Shown here: positions 7,515-16,135 of the stretch, in pieces
Numbering within the stretch: position 1 is the stretch's first letter
How the letters are laid out: every line of letters starts with the position of its first letter
NCBI GenBank assembly: GCA_964547975.1
Contig: CAZJRM010000011.1
Span: 1-43,790 of the forward strand
Source of the DNA: CAYJPV01 sp964547975
GTDB taxonomy: Bacteria; Acidobacteriota; Vicinamibacteria; Vicinamibacterales; JAKQTR01
DNA length: 43,790 bases
Direction: 5' to 3'
Notes under the pieces: generated by a model
The model's input: the letters and a program-made list of their open reading frames with translations, nothing else
What the model was told of the DNA's origin: nothing
Databases searched by the model: none
Made by a program: the position numbers and the translations under genes

Positions 7515-10500
7515 ATGAATTGCCCCTCGTGTGGCCGCCGCGTGAACGCGGCCGACGGACGCTGCGACGTGTGCGCCACGGTGCCGCTCTCTGGCGACGC
7601 CGACGCCACGGTCATCGGCATTCCGCCCGGGCCGAGGCCGGACAGCGACGCCACGATGCTGGGCCACGTGCCGCCCGGGTCCGGCCTCGTCGATGCCGAG
7701 GCCACGATGCTGGCGCCGGTGTCCCCGACCGCGATGTCGTCCGGCCCGCAATTTCCCGGTTCCCCGGGCGAGTCAGCCCAGGCGCTCGTCGGAAAGCAGC
7801 TGGGCTTCCGTTACAAGATCATGAAGCTCCTCGGCGCGGGGGGCATGGGCGCGGTCTACCAGGCCTGGGACGAGGTCCTCGGCGTCGTCGTGGCGCTCAA
7901 GACCATCAGGCCCGAGGTGGCGGCGGATCCCGAGACGATCCGGATGCTGGAGCGCCGCTTCAAGCAGGAACTCCTGCTCGCACGGCGAGTCACCCACAAG
8001 AACATCGTGCGTGTCCACGACATGGGCGACGTCGGGGGCATCAAGTACATCACGATGCCCTTCCTCGAGGGCGAAGAACTGTCCGTGATCCTCGAGCGCG
8101 AGGGCCGGCTGCCCGTGCCCCGGGTGATGAAGATCGCCCGCAGCGTCGCCTCCGGCCTGGCCGCCGCGCACGGCGCCGGTGTCGTCCACCGCGACCTGAA
8201 ACCCGCCAACATCATGATCGACGCCGCGGGCGAAGGCCTGGTGATGGACTTCGGCGTCGCGCGGGCCACGGATGCGCCGAGCGGCACGGATCCGGCTTCT
8301 GCCGTGGGGGCCGCCGGGCTCGCCATCCCCAGGGGGCGCGCCACGGAGAAGACGACGCTGGCGGGATCGATCGTCGGGACGATTGCGTACATGGCGCCGG
8401 AACAGGCCCGCGCACAGCCCGCGGATCAGCGGGCCGACATCTACGCCCTCGGGCTGATCATGTACGACCTGCTCGCCGGCAGGGCGCGTGCGACCCGAGC
8501 GCAGAGTGCCGTCGAAGAACTGAAAGCGCGGATGGTTCAGGCGCCGCCGCCGCTTCGGGAGACCGACCATACCGTCCCCGAGGCGCTGGATCGGATCGTC
8601 ACGCGCTGCATCCAGCCGGAGGCCGACGCGCGTTACCAGACGATCGCGGACCTGCTCGCCGACCTCGATGCCCTGGACGAACAGGGCAAGCCGCGCCCGA
8701 TGGTGCGCCGGCTGACCTGGCGCGTCGGCATCACGGCAGCCCTGCTCGTGAGTTCGCTCGTCGGCGCCACCTACTGGCTGGCGCGTGGTGACGCCGCCCC
8801 GGTGAAGCACGACCCCGTGTCGGTGCTCATCGCCGATTTCACGAACACGACCGGGGACCCGGCGTTCGACCACACGCTGGAACCGATGCTGAAGCTCGCG
8901 CTCGAAGCTGCGGGCTTCATCAGCGCGTACGACCGGCTCGGCGTGCGTCGCAGCCTGGGCGTGCGCCCGCCAGACTCGATGGACGAGCAAGCCGCCCAAG
9001 CCATCGCCATCAAACAGGGGGTCGGCGTCGTCTTGTCCGGTTCCGTCGACAAGCAGGGCGACCGCTACAACGTCTCGGTGAAAGCCACGCAGGCCGTGAC
9101 CGGCCAGGTCGTGACCACCGCCAGCGAACGTACGTCGAATCGCGACAAGGTGCTCGGCGTGGCCACGGCGCTGGCCGGCAGGGTGCGTGAAGCGCTGGGC
9201 GACGACACGTCGGATTCGGCCAGACGATTCGCGATGGACACGCTGTCGGCGACCTCCCTCGACGTGGTCCGTGACTACGCCGGGGCCATGGACGCCCTGT
9301 CGCGCGGCAAGTTCGACGAGGCACTGGAGGGGTTCTCGAAGGCGGTCGCCCACGATCCGGATTTCGGACTCGCGCACGCCGGCATGGCCATCGCGTCCCG
9401 AAACCTCGATCGGCAGGACGATGCCGAGAAGTACGTGAAGGAGGCCATCCGTCACCTGGACGGCATGACGGAACGCGAGCGGTACCGCACGCGCGGCATG
9501 TATTACTACCTGACGAACGACTACCAGGCGTGCGTGAAGGAGTACGGCGACCTGATTACGCGGTACTCCGCCGACGCGGCCGCGCGCAACAACCTGGCGT
9601 TGTGCCTGACGCACCTGCGGGACATGCCCAAGGCCGTCGAAGAGATGCGGCAGGTGGTGAAGGTCCTGCCGAACCGCCAGCTCTACCGGGCGAATCTCGC
9701 GCTCTATTCCGCGTACAGCGGCGATTTTCCCGCCGCCGAGACAGAAGTACGGGCCATGCAGCCGCCGGACCTGTTCGGGCTACTGGCGCGGGCCTTCGCC
9801 CAGGCCGGGCAGGGCCAAATCCCGCAAGCGGCGGCCACCTACGAGGGACTGGCGACGATCGACGACCAGGGCGCGTCGTACACCGCGTCGGGCCTCGGCG
9901 ACCTCGCCCTGTTCGAAGGCCGGTACCTCGAGGCCGCCCGGATCTTCTCGCAGGGCGCGGCGCGCGACCTCACGTTCAAGGACACCGACCGGGCCGCCAA
10001 CAAGTTCGCCGCGCTGGCCTACGCGCAACTGCTGCGCGGCCAGAAGGCGGCGGCCATCGCGGCAGCCGAGCGCGCCCTGTCCCACAGCCAGGCGGCCAAG
10101 ATCCGTTTCCTGGCGGCGCGCGTATTCGTCGAGGCCGGCGCGGCCGAGAAGGCCGGCGCCATTTCGGCGGCCCTGGGCAACGAGTTGCAGGCGGAACCCC
10201 AGGCCTACGCGCTGATCATCGACGGCTTGACCGCGTTGAGGAACGGTAACGCCCGCCGCGCCATCAAGGACCTGACGGAAGCCAACAGCACGCTGGACAC
10301 GTGGATCGGTCACTTCGATCTGGGACGGGCCTACCTCGAAGCCGGCGCTTTTCCCCAGGCCGATTCCGAATTCGATCGCTGCCTCAAGCGACGAGGCGAA
10401 GCCCTGGCACTGTTCCTGGACGAGGAACCCACGTTCGGGTTCTTCCCGCCTGTGTACTACTACCAGGGTCGCGTGCGCGAAGGACTCAACAGCGCCAAGG

Positions 10501-10592
10501 CTGCCGAGTCCTACCGCGCCTACGTCGCCATCCGCGGCACGTCCACGGACGACCCCCTGCTCTCCGACGTGCGCCGCCGCGCCGGGAATTGA
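7515..10592 (+). CDS. Membrane Ser/Thr protein kinase with zinc ribbon, transmembrane helix and TPR ectodomain
   Basis: A 1025-aa Hanks-type kinase. It starts with a four-cysteine zinc ribbon (C3, C6, C17, C20) and a low-complexity linker containing repeated DATM/DATV segments. The kinase domain covers about 96-375: glycine loop LLGAGGMGAVY, catalytic lysine K129, VVHRDLKPANIMI with D227, DFG at D245 and GTIAYMAPEQA. About 30 residues are inserted between DFGVARA and the GT of the P+1 loop. One membrane helix lies at about 403-423. The remaining roughly 600 residues are extracytoplasmic: a domain beginning VSVLIADFTNTTGDPAFD, then several TPRs from about residue 540. All catalytic residues are present, so it should be active. 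The stop lies 7 bases from the convergent gene. No substrate can be inferred. Confidence 0.92.
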   Translation: MNCPSCGRRVNAADGRCDVCATVPLSGDADATVIGIPPGPRPDSDATMLGHVPPGSGLVDAEATMLAPVSPTAMSSGPQFPGSPGESAQALVGKQLGFRYKIMKLLGAGGMGAVYQAWDEVLGVVVALKTIRPEVAADPETIRMLERRFKQELLLARRVTHKNIVRVHDMGDVGGIKYITMPFLEGEELSVILEREGRLPVPRVMKIARSVASGLAAAHGAGVVHRDLKPANIMIDAAGEGLVMDFGVARATDAPSGTDPASAVGAAGLAIPRGRATEKTTLAGSIVGTIAYMAPEQARAQPADQRADIYALGLIMYDLLAGRARATRAQSAVEELKARMVQAPPPLRETDHTVPEALDRIVTRCIQPEADARYQTIADLLADLDALDEQGKPRPMVRRLTWRVGITAALLVSSLVGATYWLARGDAAPVKHDPVSVLIADFTNTTGDPAFDHTLEPMLKLALEAAGFISAYDRLGVRRSLGVRPPDSMDEQAAQAIAIKQGVGVVLSGSVDKQGDRYNVSVKATQAVTGQVVTTASERTSNRDKVLGVATALAGRVREALGDDTSDSARRFAMDTLSATSLDVVRDYAGAMDALSRGKFDEALEGFSKAVAHDPDFGLAHAGMAIASRNLDRQDDAEKYVKEAIRHLDGMTERERYRTRGMYYYLTNDYQACVKEYGDLITRYSADAAARNNLALCLTHLRDMPKAVEEMRQVVKVLPNRQLYRANLALYSAYSGDFPAAETEVRAMQPPDLFGLLARAFAQAGQGQIPQAAATYEGLATIDDQGASYTASGLGDLALFEGRYLEAARIFSQGAARDLTFKDTDRAANKFAALAYAQLLRGQKAAAIAAAERALSHSQAAKIRFLAARVFVEAGAAEKAGAISAALGNELQAEPQAYALIIDGLTALRNGNARRAIKDLTEANSTLDTWIGHFDLGRAYLEAGAFPQADSEFDRCLKRRGEALALFLDEEPTFGFFPPVYYYQGRVREGLNSAKAAESYRAYVAIRGTSTDDPLLSDVRRRAGN

Positions 10593-10599
10593 CCGCCCG

Positions 10600-13500
10600 C
10601 TACTTCACGAGCTTGATCTGGAACGTCGGGCTGGCGGCGTAACCCGCGCTCGTCGGTGTGATCGTGATCTCGTACGTGCCCACCGGGAAGCTCCGCCCGC
10701 TCGTGTCTTTCGTCTGCAGGTTGAACTGCCACGTCTTCGTCGCCGCATCGTATCTGAACGAGCTGTTGCCCGGGTCCGTATCGGTAATCGTCCGGACCGG
10801 GCCGCTCGGGAGCGGCCCCTGGACCGTCACGCGGTGCCCGACGCGGGCACTGTCGACCACGGTCGAGCCATTCGCGAACTTCCACTTCATCGGGACGGCA
10901 CTGCCCGCCTTGAACGAGCACTTGCTCGCTGGAGGCGGCGCGTTCTGCACGTTGACGAATCGGTAGGCGACCTGCCGGACGCGGAGCAGGAACGTATCGC
11001 TGGCCGACAGTCCGCCCGCGTCGGTGACGATGACCGTGATCGTGACGTCACCGTACTGATTCGGCGCAGGCGTCACACTGATGGTGCGGTTCGCGCCGCT
11101 GCCGCCAAACACGATGTTCGCAGCCGGCACCAGCGCAAGATTGCTCGAGGCGCCTGACACCACCAGGCCGGTCACGCCGTCCGGATCGCTGACCGTGAAG
11201 GCCACCGAGCCGGTCGTCGTGTTCCACTCGATGGTTCGGTCGGCGATGTCGGACAGCGCCGGCGCGTCGTTCACGGGCGTGACCGAGATGGTCACGACCG
11301 CCGGCGCGCTGGCGAGCGCGCCGTCCGACGCCCGATACGTGAACGCGTCGGGCCCGTTGTAGTTGCCCGCCGGCGTGTAGACGAACGAGCCGTCGGGATT
11401 GAGGGACACCGTGCCGTGCGCGGGGCCCGACACCAGTTCCGCCGTCAGCGCGCTGTCGACGTCCGTGTCGCCGGCCAGCACACCCGGCGCCGCCAGGCTC
11501 AGCGGCGTGTCTTCAGGCGTGGTGAAGGCGTCAGCGCGCGCCACCGGCGCGTCGTTGACCGGCGTCACGGTGATCGTCACCGTCGCCACGTTTGTGTCGA
11601 CGGTCGGGTCGGAAGGGCCGTAGGTCGCGACGGCCTTGTACGCGAAGGTGTCGATGCCGTTGAAGTCAGCCGCGGGCGTGTACGAAAACGACCCGTCCGC
11701 ATTCAGCACGAGCGTGCCGTGCGACGGCGGGGTCACCAGCGCCGCCGCGAGCGTCGCCGACGAATCGGGATCGCCGTCGTTCGCCAGCACCCCGGACGCG
11801 GCCTGGACGAGCACCGTGTCCTCGGCTGTGGTGAACCCGTCAGCCGCAGCCGCTGGCGGGTCGTTGACCGCGACGATCGTCACGAGGTTCGACGGGTCGC
11901 TCTGCACGCCATCGGCGTAGCGGGCCACCGCGAAGTACGTGTACGTCGCCCCGTTGACCAGTTGCGACGTATCAACCAGCGAGTAGTCCAGCTGGCCCGA
12001 CACGGCGTCGAGCGTGCCCACGCTCGTCCAGGACGCCCCCGGCAGCAGCGTATCGCCCGCGACGCGGTAGACCTCGTGCTTCTGGACGCCGCCCACGTGA
12101 GGCGCCGCCCAGCCGAGGCTGACCGCGTGCAGCGGGGTTCCCGACGGGCAGTCCACGCCGATCACGCAGGCCGTGAACGCGAGGGGCGGCGTGCGCGCCA
12201 GGTCCCCCGCCGTCTCGGCGTCGAGTTCGCCTTCCTGGTAGGGGTTACCCACGAACAGGTCGCCGCCCCCGAGATCGCCCCGCCCGAGGTCGCCGCGACC
12301 GAGGTCCCCGCGGCCGAGATCGCCGCGTCCCGAGTCGAGCGACAGCGGCCCGACGAGCAGGTGCCCCGCCGCATCAACGACGTACATCCCGCCGGTGGTC
12401 CGGCGCGCGCCAATCTGGTCGAGGCGGATGTGCTCCCAGTCGTTCGAGCCGACCAGCGCCGGCTGGGCTCCGCCGTCCAGGCGGCCATTGAAGTTGACGT
12501 CGAGCGCGAATCCCGTGTCGGCCGGATTCCCGTTGGCGTTCCAGTCGATGACGCTGGCGGCCGAGCGCGCATCGATTCGGACCATCGGCACATCCGACGC
12601 CAGCAGATCGGATCCGTCGCAGTGCCGCAGCGCCGGCGTCGCCCGCCCGGCAAAGACGCTCCCCGCGAGCGGTGCGTACCAACCGATGCGGTACGGAAGG
12701 CCCATCGGCCGGTCCCACAGCGACGTCTCGTCGATCGGCTGCGCGCCGTAGACGCTGCCCGAGAAGTCGAGATGCGGCCGGCCGTTGTCGTCGAGGAGGC
12801 CGCGGAGTTGGTACAAGTAGTTCATCACGCTGAGGTACGTCGGCTTGCAGTTCGGCTCGAAGGCTTCGCCGCCGTGCCTCCGTTCCATCGTGTGCCCGAG
12901 CTCGTGCATCAGCGTGGAGGCCTGCATGAACGGCGTCCCGATGGGCTGCCCGTCGTGGTCACTGAACCCGCCGAGGGTGATGAGCACGTCGGCCCCGGGG
13001 AAGTCCCCGATCCCGGTATTGGTGCGGGGCACGTGGAAATCGGGATTGTCCCGCAGCGGCGCATCGCACCGCCCCGTGGTCGCATCCGGAGGCACCGCGG
13101 CACCCGCGCCATCGAGGCACGGCTGCTCGGACTTCGGCAACCCGAGCGCGTGGGCGAACAGCGCGTAACGGAAGATGTCCTTCCGCGCGCGATCGAATCG
13201 CTGCTCGCAGGTGTATCCGGGCAGGTCACAGTAATCTTCGATCGCGGTGGGTGGCGTGGTCGCCGGCGGCGTCGGCGTCACGCTGAAGACCTCGTCACGC
13301 AGGAACCGGAAACCGGACTTCCAGCCGACGGTGCCCGGGTACTCCGAGAACTGGCAGGCCCACGGAGGATCCTGCGGCCCCCGCGTACACTGCGTCACCG
13401 ACTCATCGAGCGCCTGACCGCCGCGCGACAGCCCCGCGCCACGAATGATGTACTGATCGGCACTACCAGACGGGTACTGGCTGCCCACGTCGAAGTGGAC

Positions 13501-14718
13501 GTTGATCCGTCCCGTCGGCGCGTTGGCGAAGGCATCACCGACCAGCCGCAGCGCTTCGTGGCCCGGCAGGTGGGAATGGCCGTCGGTCTTCATGTAGTCG
13601 ACCTGGACGAACAGGTCGCGTGTGAAGGGGTCCGCGCCCATCGCCTTGAGATTCGGCAACGCTCGCCCGCGCGGGTCGAGCAGCGGCGTGCTGGAAGACT
13701 CCCAGATGTCGAGCAGGCCGTCCCGGTCCGTGTCCTTGACCTCGGTCTTGAAGACAATGGCCCCCCAGGTCAGGCAGTCGGCCGACGGGCTCACACCCGT
13801 CGTCACCTGCGTGACCGTGTCCGGCGCGCTGCCGAGGTTCACGGTGAAGGTCGGGTTGTCCCACGAATCGCCGGCAAACCCGCCGAACGGACTCGCAGCT
13901 ATCGGCGCCGGCGTCGCGTTGCCCGCCCCGAACAGCAGCGTCTCGGCCTTGTTCATCTGCCCGCTGCCGACGATGTGCGTCAGCCTGGCCACCGCCGGGT
14001 TGGCAGGCTGGTAGAACCCGCCGATGGTCTGGAACAGCTGGCTGGTGTTGTTTCCCAGGGTGAAGCCGCCGTCGTAGAGCACGATGGCGCTCAGCGGCAG
14101 CGACGACTGGCGGTAGACCACGACCAGGCTCGCCCCGAGCGCCAGCGGAGTGGCGTTGCCGCTGGATCCTGAATCGGGAATCGCGACGACGTGCGTTCCA
14201 TTGACCGAGAGTTTTCCGGTGCCGCTGTCGACGGCCAGGTACCTGAGCACGTCGGCGCGATAGGTGTAGGTCGCCTTCGAACCGCCGGAGGTTCCCGTGC
14301 TGCCGCCCGACGCCCAGCACGGTGCGGTCCCCTGGTTGGAGAGCACCTTGGCGAAAGGCCCATCGGCCGATCGCAGCGGATGCCCCCGGAACGTGACGCC
14401 AAGGCTGCCCGAATCCGGGCCCGCGGAGGTCGTTGTCACGACCTGCCAGTACAAGAACGCCGCCACCACGTCGGCGTCGCCAGGCACGCCTTCGATCACG
14501 ATCGAGCCGGACGCAAGGCCGTTGAGACCCTGCCCCCGGAGACCCACGCCGCCCACCGCGTAGTCCCCCGTGAGGAAGTAGTTCTTGAAGAACGTCAGCG
14601 GACCGGGCTGGGCGTCAGCCGGCTGCGAGGCGGCGATCAGAAGCCCGAGAGACAGCAGGATGGCGACGGCTCGCCTGCTTCCCGACATGGTGAACGAGCG
14701 CGCCGAGGTCTTGAACAT
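10600..14718 (-). CDS. Large secreted metzincin-like protein with cadherin-like repeats and GRGDL repeats
   Basis: A 1372-aa exported protein (signal peptide about 1-37). The middle holds HELGH at 605-609 followed by His615, matching the metzincin zinc spacing HExxHxxxxxH, except that the usual Gly is Glu. A Met-turn-like SVMNY follows, with Met632, so a zinc metallopeptidase domain is likely. Downstream are a Gly-Arg-Gly-Asp-Leu repeat (about 796-821), a fibronectin-III-like segment (about 850-950), and three Ig/cadherin-like modules. Two of these carry FTTxEDT, NPDGSFVYTPA and VTPVNDAP signatures; the third ends near 1245. A C-terminal beta domain completes the protein. The ATG at 14724 is two codons earlier, but the ATG at 14718 has GGGAG at proper spacing. 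A cell-surface adhesin-protease is the likeliest role. Confidence 0.85.
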   Translation of the reverse strand: MFKTSARSFTMSGSRRAVAILLSLGLLIAASQPADAQPGPLTFFKNYFLTGDYAVGGVGLRGQGLNGLASGSIVIEGVPGDADVVAAFLYWQVVTTTSAGPDSGSLGVTFRGHPLRSADGPFAKVLSNQGTAPCWASGGSTGTSGGSKATYTYRADVLRYLAVDSGTGKLSVNGTHVVAIPDSGSSGNATPLALGASLVVVYRQSSLPLSAIVLYDGGFTLGNNTSQLFQTIGGFYQPANPAVARLTHIVGSGQMNKAETLLFGAGNATPAPIAASPFGGFAGDSWDNPTFTVNLGSAPDTVTQVTTGVSPSADCLTWGAIVFKTEVKDTDRDGLLDIWESSSTPLLDPRGRALPNLKAMGADPFTRDLFVQVDYMKTDGHSHLPGHEALRLVGDAFANAPTGRINVHFDVGSQYPSGSADQYIIRGAGLSRGGQALDESVTQCTRGPQDPPWACQFSEYPGTVGWKSGFRFLRDEVFSVTPTPPATTPPTAIEDYCDLPGYTCEQRFDRARKDIFRYALFAHALGLPKSEQPCLDGAGAAVPPDATTGRCDAPLRDNPDFHVPRTNTGIGDFPGADVLITLGGFSDHDGQPIGTPFMQASTLMHELGHTMERRHGGEAFEPNCKPTYLSVMNYLYQLRGLLDDNGRPHLDFSGSVYGAQPIDETSLWDRPMGLPYRIGWYAPLAGSVFAGRATPALRHCDGSDLLASDVPMVRIDARSAASVIDWNANGNPADTGFALDVNFNGRLDGGAQPALVGSNDWEHIRLDQIGARRTTGGMYVVDAAGHLLVGPLSLDSGRGDLGRGDLGRGDLGRGDLGGGDLFVGNPYQEGELDAETAGDLARTPPLAFTACVIGVDCPSGTPLHAVSLGWAAPHVGGVQKHEVYRVAGDTLLPGASWTSVGTLDAVSGQLDYSLVDTSQLVNGATYTYFAVARYADGVQSDPSNLVTIVAVNDPPAAAADGFTTAEDTVLVQAASGVLANDGDPDSSATLAAALVTPPSHGTLVLNADGSFSYTPAADFNGIDTFAYKAVATYGPSDPTVDTNVATVTITVTPVNDAPVARADAFTTPEDTPLSLAAPGVLAGDTDVDSALTAELVSGPAHGTVSLNPDGSFVYTPAGNYNGPDAFTYRASDGALASAPAVVTISVTPVNDAPALSDIADRTIEWNTTTGSVAFTVSDPDGVTGLVVSGASSNLALVPAANIVFGGSGANRTISVTPAPNQYGDVTITVIVTDAGGLSASDTFLLRVRQVAYRFVNVQNAPPPASKCSFKAGSAVPMKWKFANGSTVVDSARVGHRVTVQGPLPSGPVRTITDTDPGNSSFRYDAATKTWQFNLQTKDTSGRSFPVGTYEITITPTSAGYAASPTFQIKLVK
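12256..12330 (-). repeat. In-frame 15-bp tandem repeat encoding GRGDL units
   Basis: Five consecutive 15-base units related to GAGGTCGCCGCGACC (plus strand) encode four GRGDL units and a GGGDL on the minus strand inside the metzincin-like gene. Differences are mostly at third codon positions, so the peptide is better conserved than the DNA, which points to selection on the protein and not to recent slippage. The function is unknown. Confidence 0.8.
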
Positions 14719-14838
14719 CTGCATCTCCCAACGTGGTTCGTACCCGCCACGATCCCGGGCACACGGAGGCCGGTTGCCTTGCCTGCGGACGAAGGACCGC
14801 CGAAGGACCGCCGGGAAATCACTTATTGGAATCGTAGG

Positions 14839-14867
14839 AGTATCACAGATCGCCGGCTCGGGTGCAA
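14839..14867 (-). promoter_or_regulatory. Strong predicted extended -10 promoter for the metzincin-like gene
   Basis: On the minus strand TTGCAC (14867-14862) and GATACT (14844-14839) are 17 bases apart, and the -10 is preceded by TGT, giving an extended -10. Transcription would begin near 14832, leaving a leader of about 115 bases before the ATG at 14718. The leader contains a 12-base tandem duplication (14791-14814). Confidence 0.6.
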
Positions 14868-14874
14868 CTGCCGG

Positions 14875-15504
14875 TCACCACTGGCCGGCTTTGACGAGTT
14901 CGGCGGCGACGGTGACCTCGACGCGCCTGGCGGCGTCTGTGTCGAAGCAACCATCGCCCCCTTCGGACCCGATGCGGCGGAACAGGGAGGCCATCGCGGC
15001 CGGATCGCGCACGCCCGGCTCCCGCGCGAGTTCGACGACGTGCTGCAATTCGTGGGCGAGCAAGAGGAGCTGGTCGGGCCGAGACCGCCACCAGGCATCA
15101 ACCCACACTCGGACGAATCGGACGCCGGGTCGTGCCGTGAGCAGTCGTACGCTCGCGTGACACGGGCCTTCCGCCGGGGCCCAGCGCCCCGTGTGGATCA
15201 GCACGATCAGGTCCGTGGACGCCAGCTCGCCGACAAGCGCGCCAAACGTGGGCGAGTGCGCGAGCCCGTCGCGCAGGAGGTCTTCGGCCAGCGGGGTGAG
15301 CGCCCGCACGCGCGCCAGGCTGGCCTCCGCCACCGGAGAGGTCCTGGACTCGTGGCCCGGCGGCGACAGATGCGCCGTCGCGGGAACGGGAAGCAGCCCG
15401 CACGCCAACACCGCCGGCAGCGCGACCCGGAGGCGCACCAACCACCTCGGCGCCAGACCGGCAGGCGGCGGAAGTGCCCGTCCGCGGCCCGGCCACCTGG
15501 GCAA
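14875..15504 (-). CDS. Secreted hypothetical protein with HExxH motif
   Basis: I do not recognise the family. The 209-aa product has a basic, proline-rich N-terminus followed by a hydrophobic stretch (about 29-43) ending ATAH, consistent with a signal peptide; a shorter start (GTG before RLRVALP) would give a more ordinary one. The mature part contains LLAHELQHVVELA, an HExxH motif of the zinc-metallopeptidase type, near the segment FVRVWVDAWWRSRPDQLL. No third zinc ligand is obvious. It is on the same strand as, and just upstream of, the metzincin-like gene, but that gene has its own promoter. A peptidase or a zinc-binding envelope protein are both possible. Confidence 0.65.
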   Translation of the reverse strand: MPRWPGRGRALPPPAGLAPRWLVRLRVALPAVLACGLLPVPATAHLSPPGHESRTSPVAEASLARVRALTPLAEDLLRDGLAHSPTFGALVGELASTDLIVLIHTGRWAPAEGPCHASVRLLTARPGVRFVRVWVDAWWRSRPDQLLLLAHELQHVVELAREPGVRDPAAMASLFRRIGSEGGDGCFDTDAARRVEVTVAAELVKAGQW

Positions 15505-15679
15505 GATGGGGTCGCATGGTCTCGGCCGCCAGGCGTCCAGGGACGACGCGGAGGTGACCGGCGTGCGATTCCGCCGTCACCGCCCGTCGCCGCCGGGCGT
15601 ATACTCACGGGTACGCGCCGACGCAGCCGGCGCAACGCCGCCTGCGAGCGCGAAGGCCGGGGAGACAAGGACGGCCGCC

Positions 15680-16132
15680 ATGCCGCGCACCGCCGAACGG
15701 GGTCGGCTCGGTTCGTTCGTCTTCGATCTGCGGAGCGCCGAACTCCGAAGCGGCACCGCCACGGTAAGGCTTCAGGAACAACCCCTCAAGGTTCTCGCCG
15801 CACTGCTCGAACACCCCGGAGACGTCGTCACGAGAGACACGCTTCGGCAACGCCTCTGGCCGGCAGACGTCCACGTCGATTTCGAAAGAAGCCTGAATGC
15901 CGCCGTCAAGCGCCTGCGCGAGGGCCTGGGCGATTCGGCCGAATCACCTCGTTACGTCGAGACGGTTCCCCGTCACGGTTACCGCCTGGTGTGCCCGGTG
16001 ACGTTTGCCCGCCCTCCGGCGACCCCGGCGTCTCGAAGCCCGAGCCTCGTTGCGCTGGTGGCGGGTCTCGTTGTGGTTGGCGCGTGGTCGCTTCTCACGG
16101 TGCGGCGATCGGCCAACCGACGCCGTCGTTGA
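15680..16132 (+). CDS. Short CadC-like transmembrane winged-helix protein without sensor domain
   Basis: A 150-aa protein. Residues about 10-105 form an OmpR/CadC-type winged helix with family signatures FVFDLRSAELRSG, LQEQPLKVLAALLEHPGDVVTR, LRQRLWP and YVETVPRHGYRL. A single membrane helix (about 114-134) follows and then only a short arginine-rich tail. Relatives in this phylum normally carry a long periplasmic or TPR/WD40 sensor after the helix; here the stop is 3 bases from the convergent neighbour, so there is no room for one. It could be a natural sensorless membrane regulator or a remnant. The start ATG follows AAGGA by about 8 bases. Confidence 0.75.
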   Translation: MPRTAERGRLGSFVFDLRSAELRSGTATVRLQEQPLKVLAALLEHPGDVVTRDTLRQRLWPADVHVDFERSLNAAVKRLREGLGDSAESPRYVETVPRHGYRLVCPVTFARPPATPASRSPSLVALVAGLVVVGAWSLLTVRRSANRRRR

Positions 16133-16135
16133 TGG

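Noticed and set aside
11416..14172. Plus-strand open frame of 918 codons
   Set aside because: It is antisense to the metzincin-like gene, has an Arg-rich shadow composition, and shows no domain or ribosome binding site.
14719..14830. Cyclic-di-GMP or other known riboswitch in the metzincin leader
   Set aside because: I could not fit any known riboswitch consensus; only short local stems are visible.
15731..15752. Possible repeat (GGAGCGCCGAACTCCG) at the start of the CadC-like gene
   Set aside because: It encodes the conserved family motif DLRSAELRSG, so protein conservation explains it.
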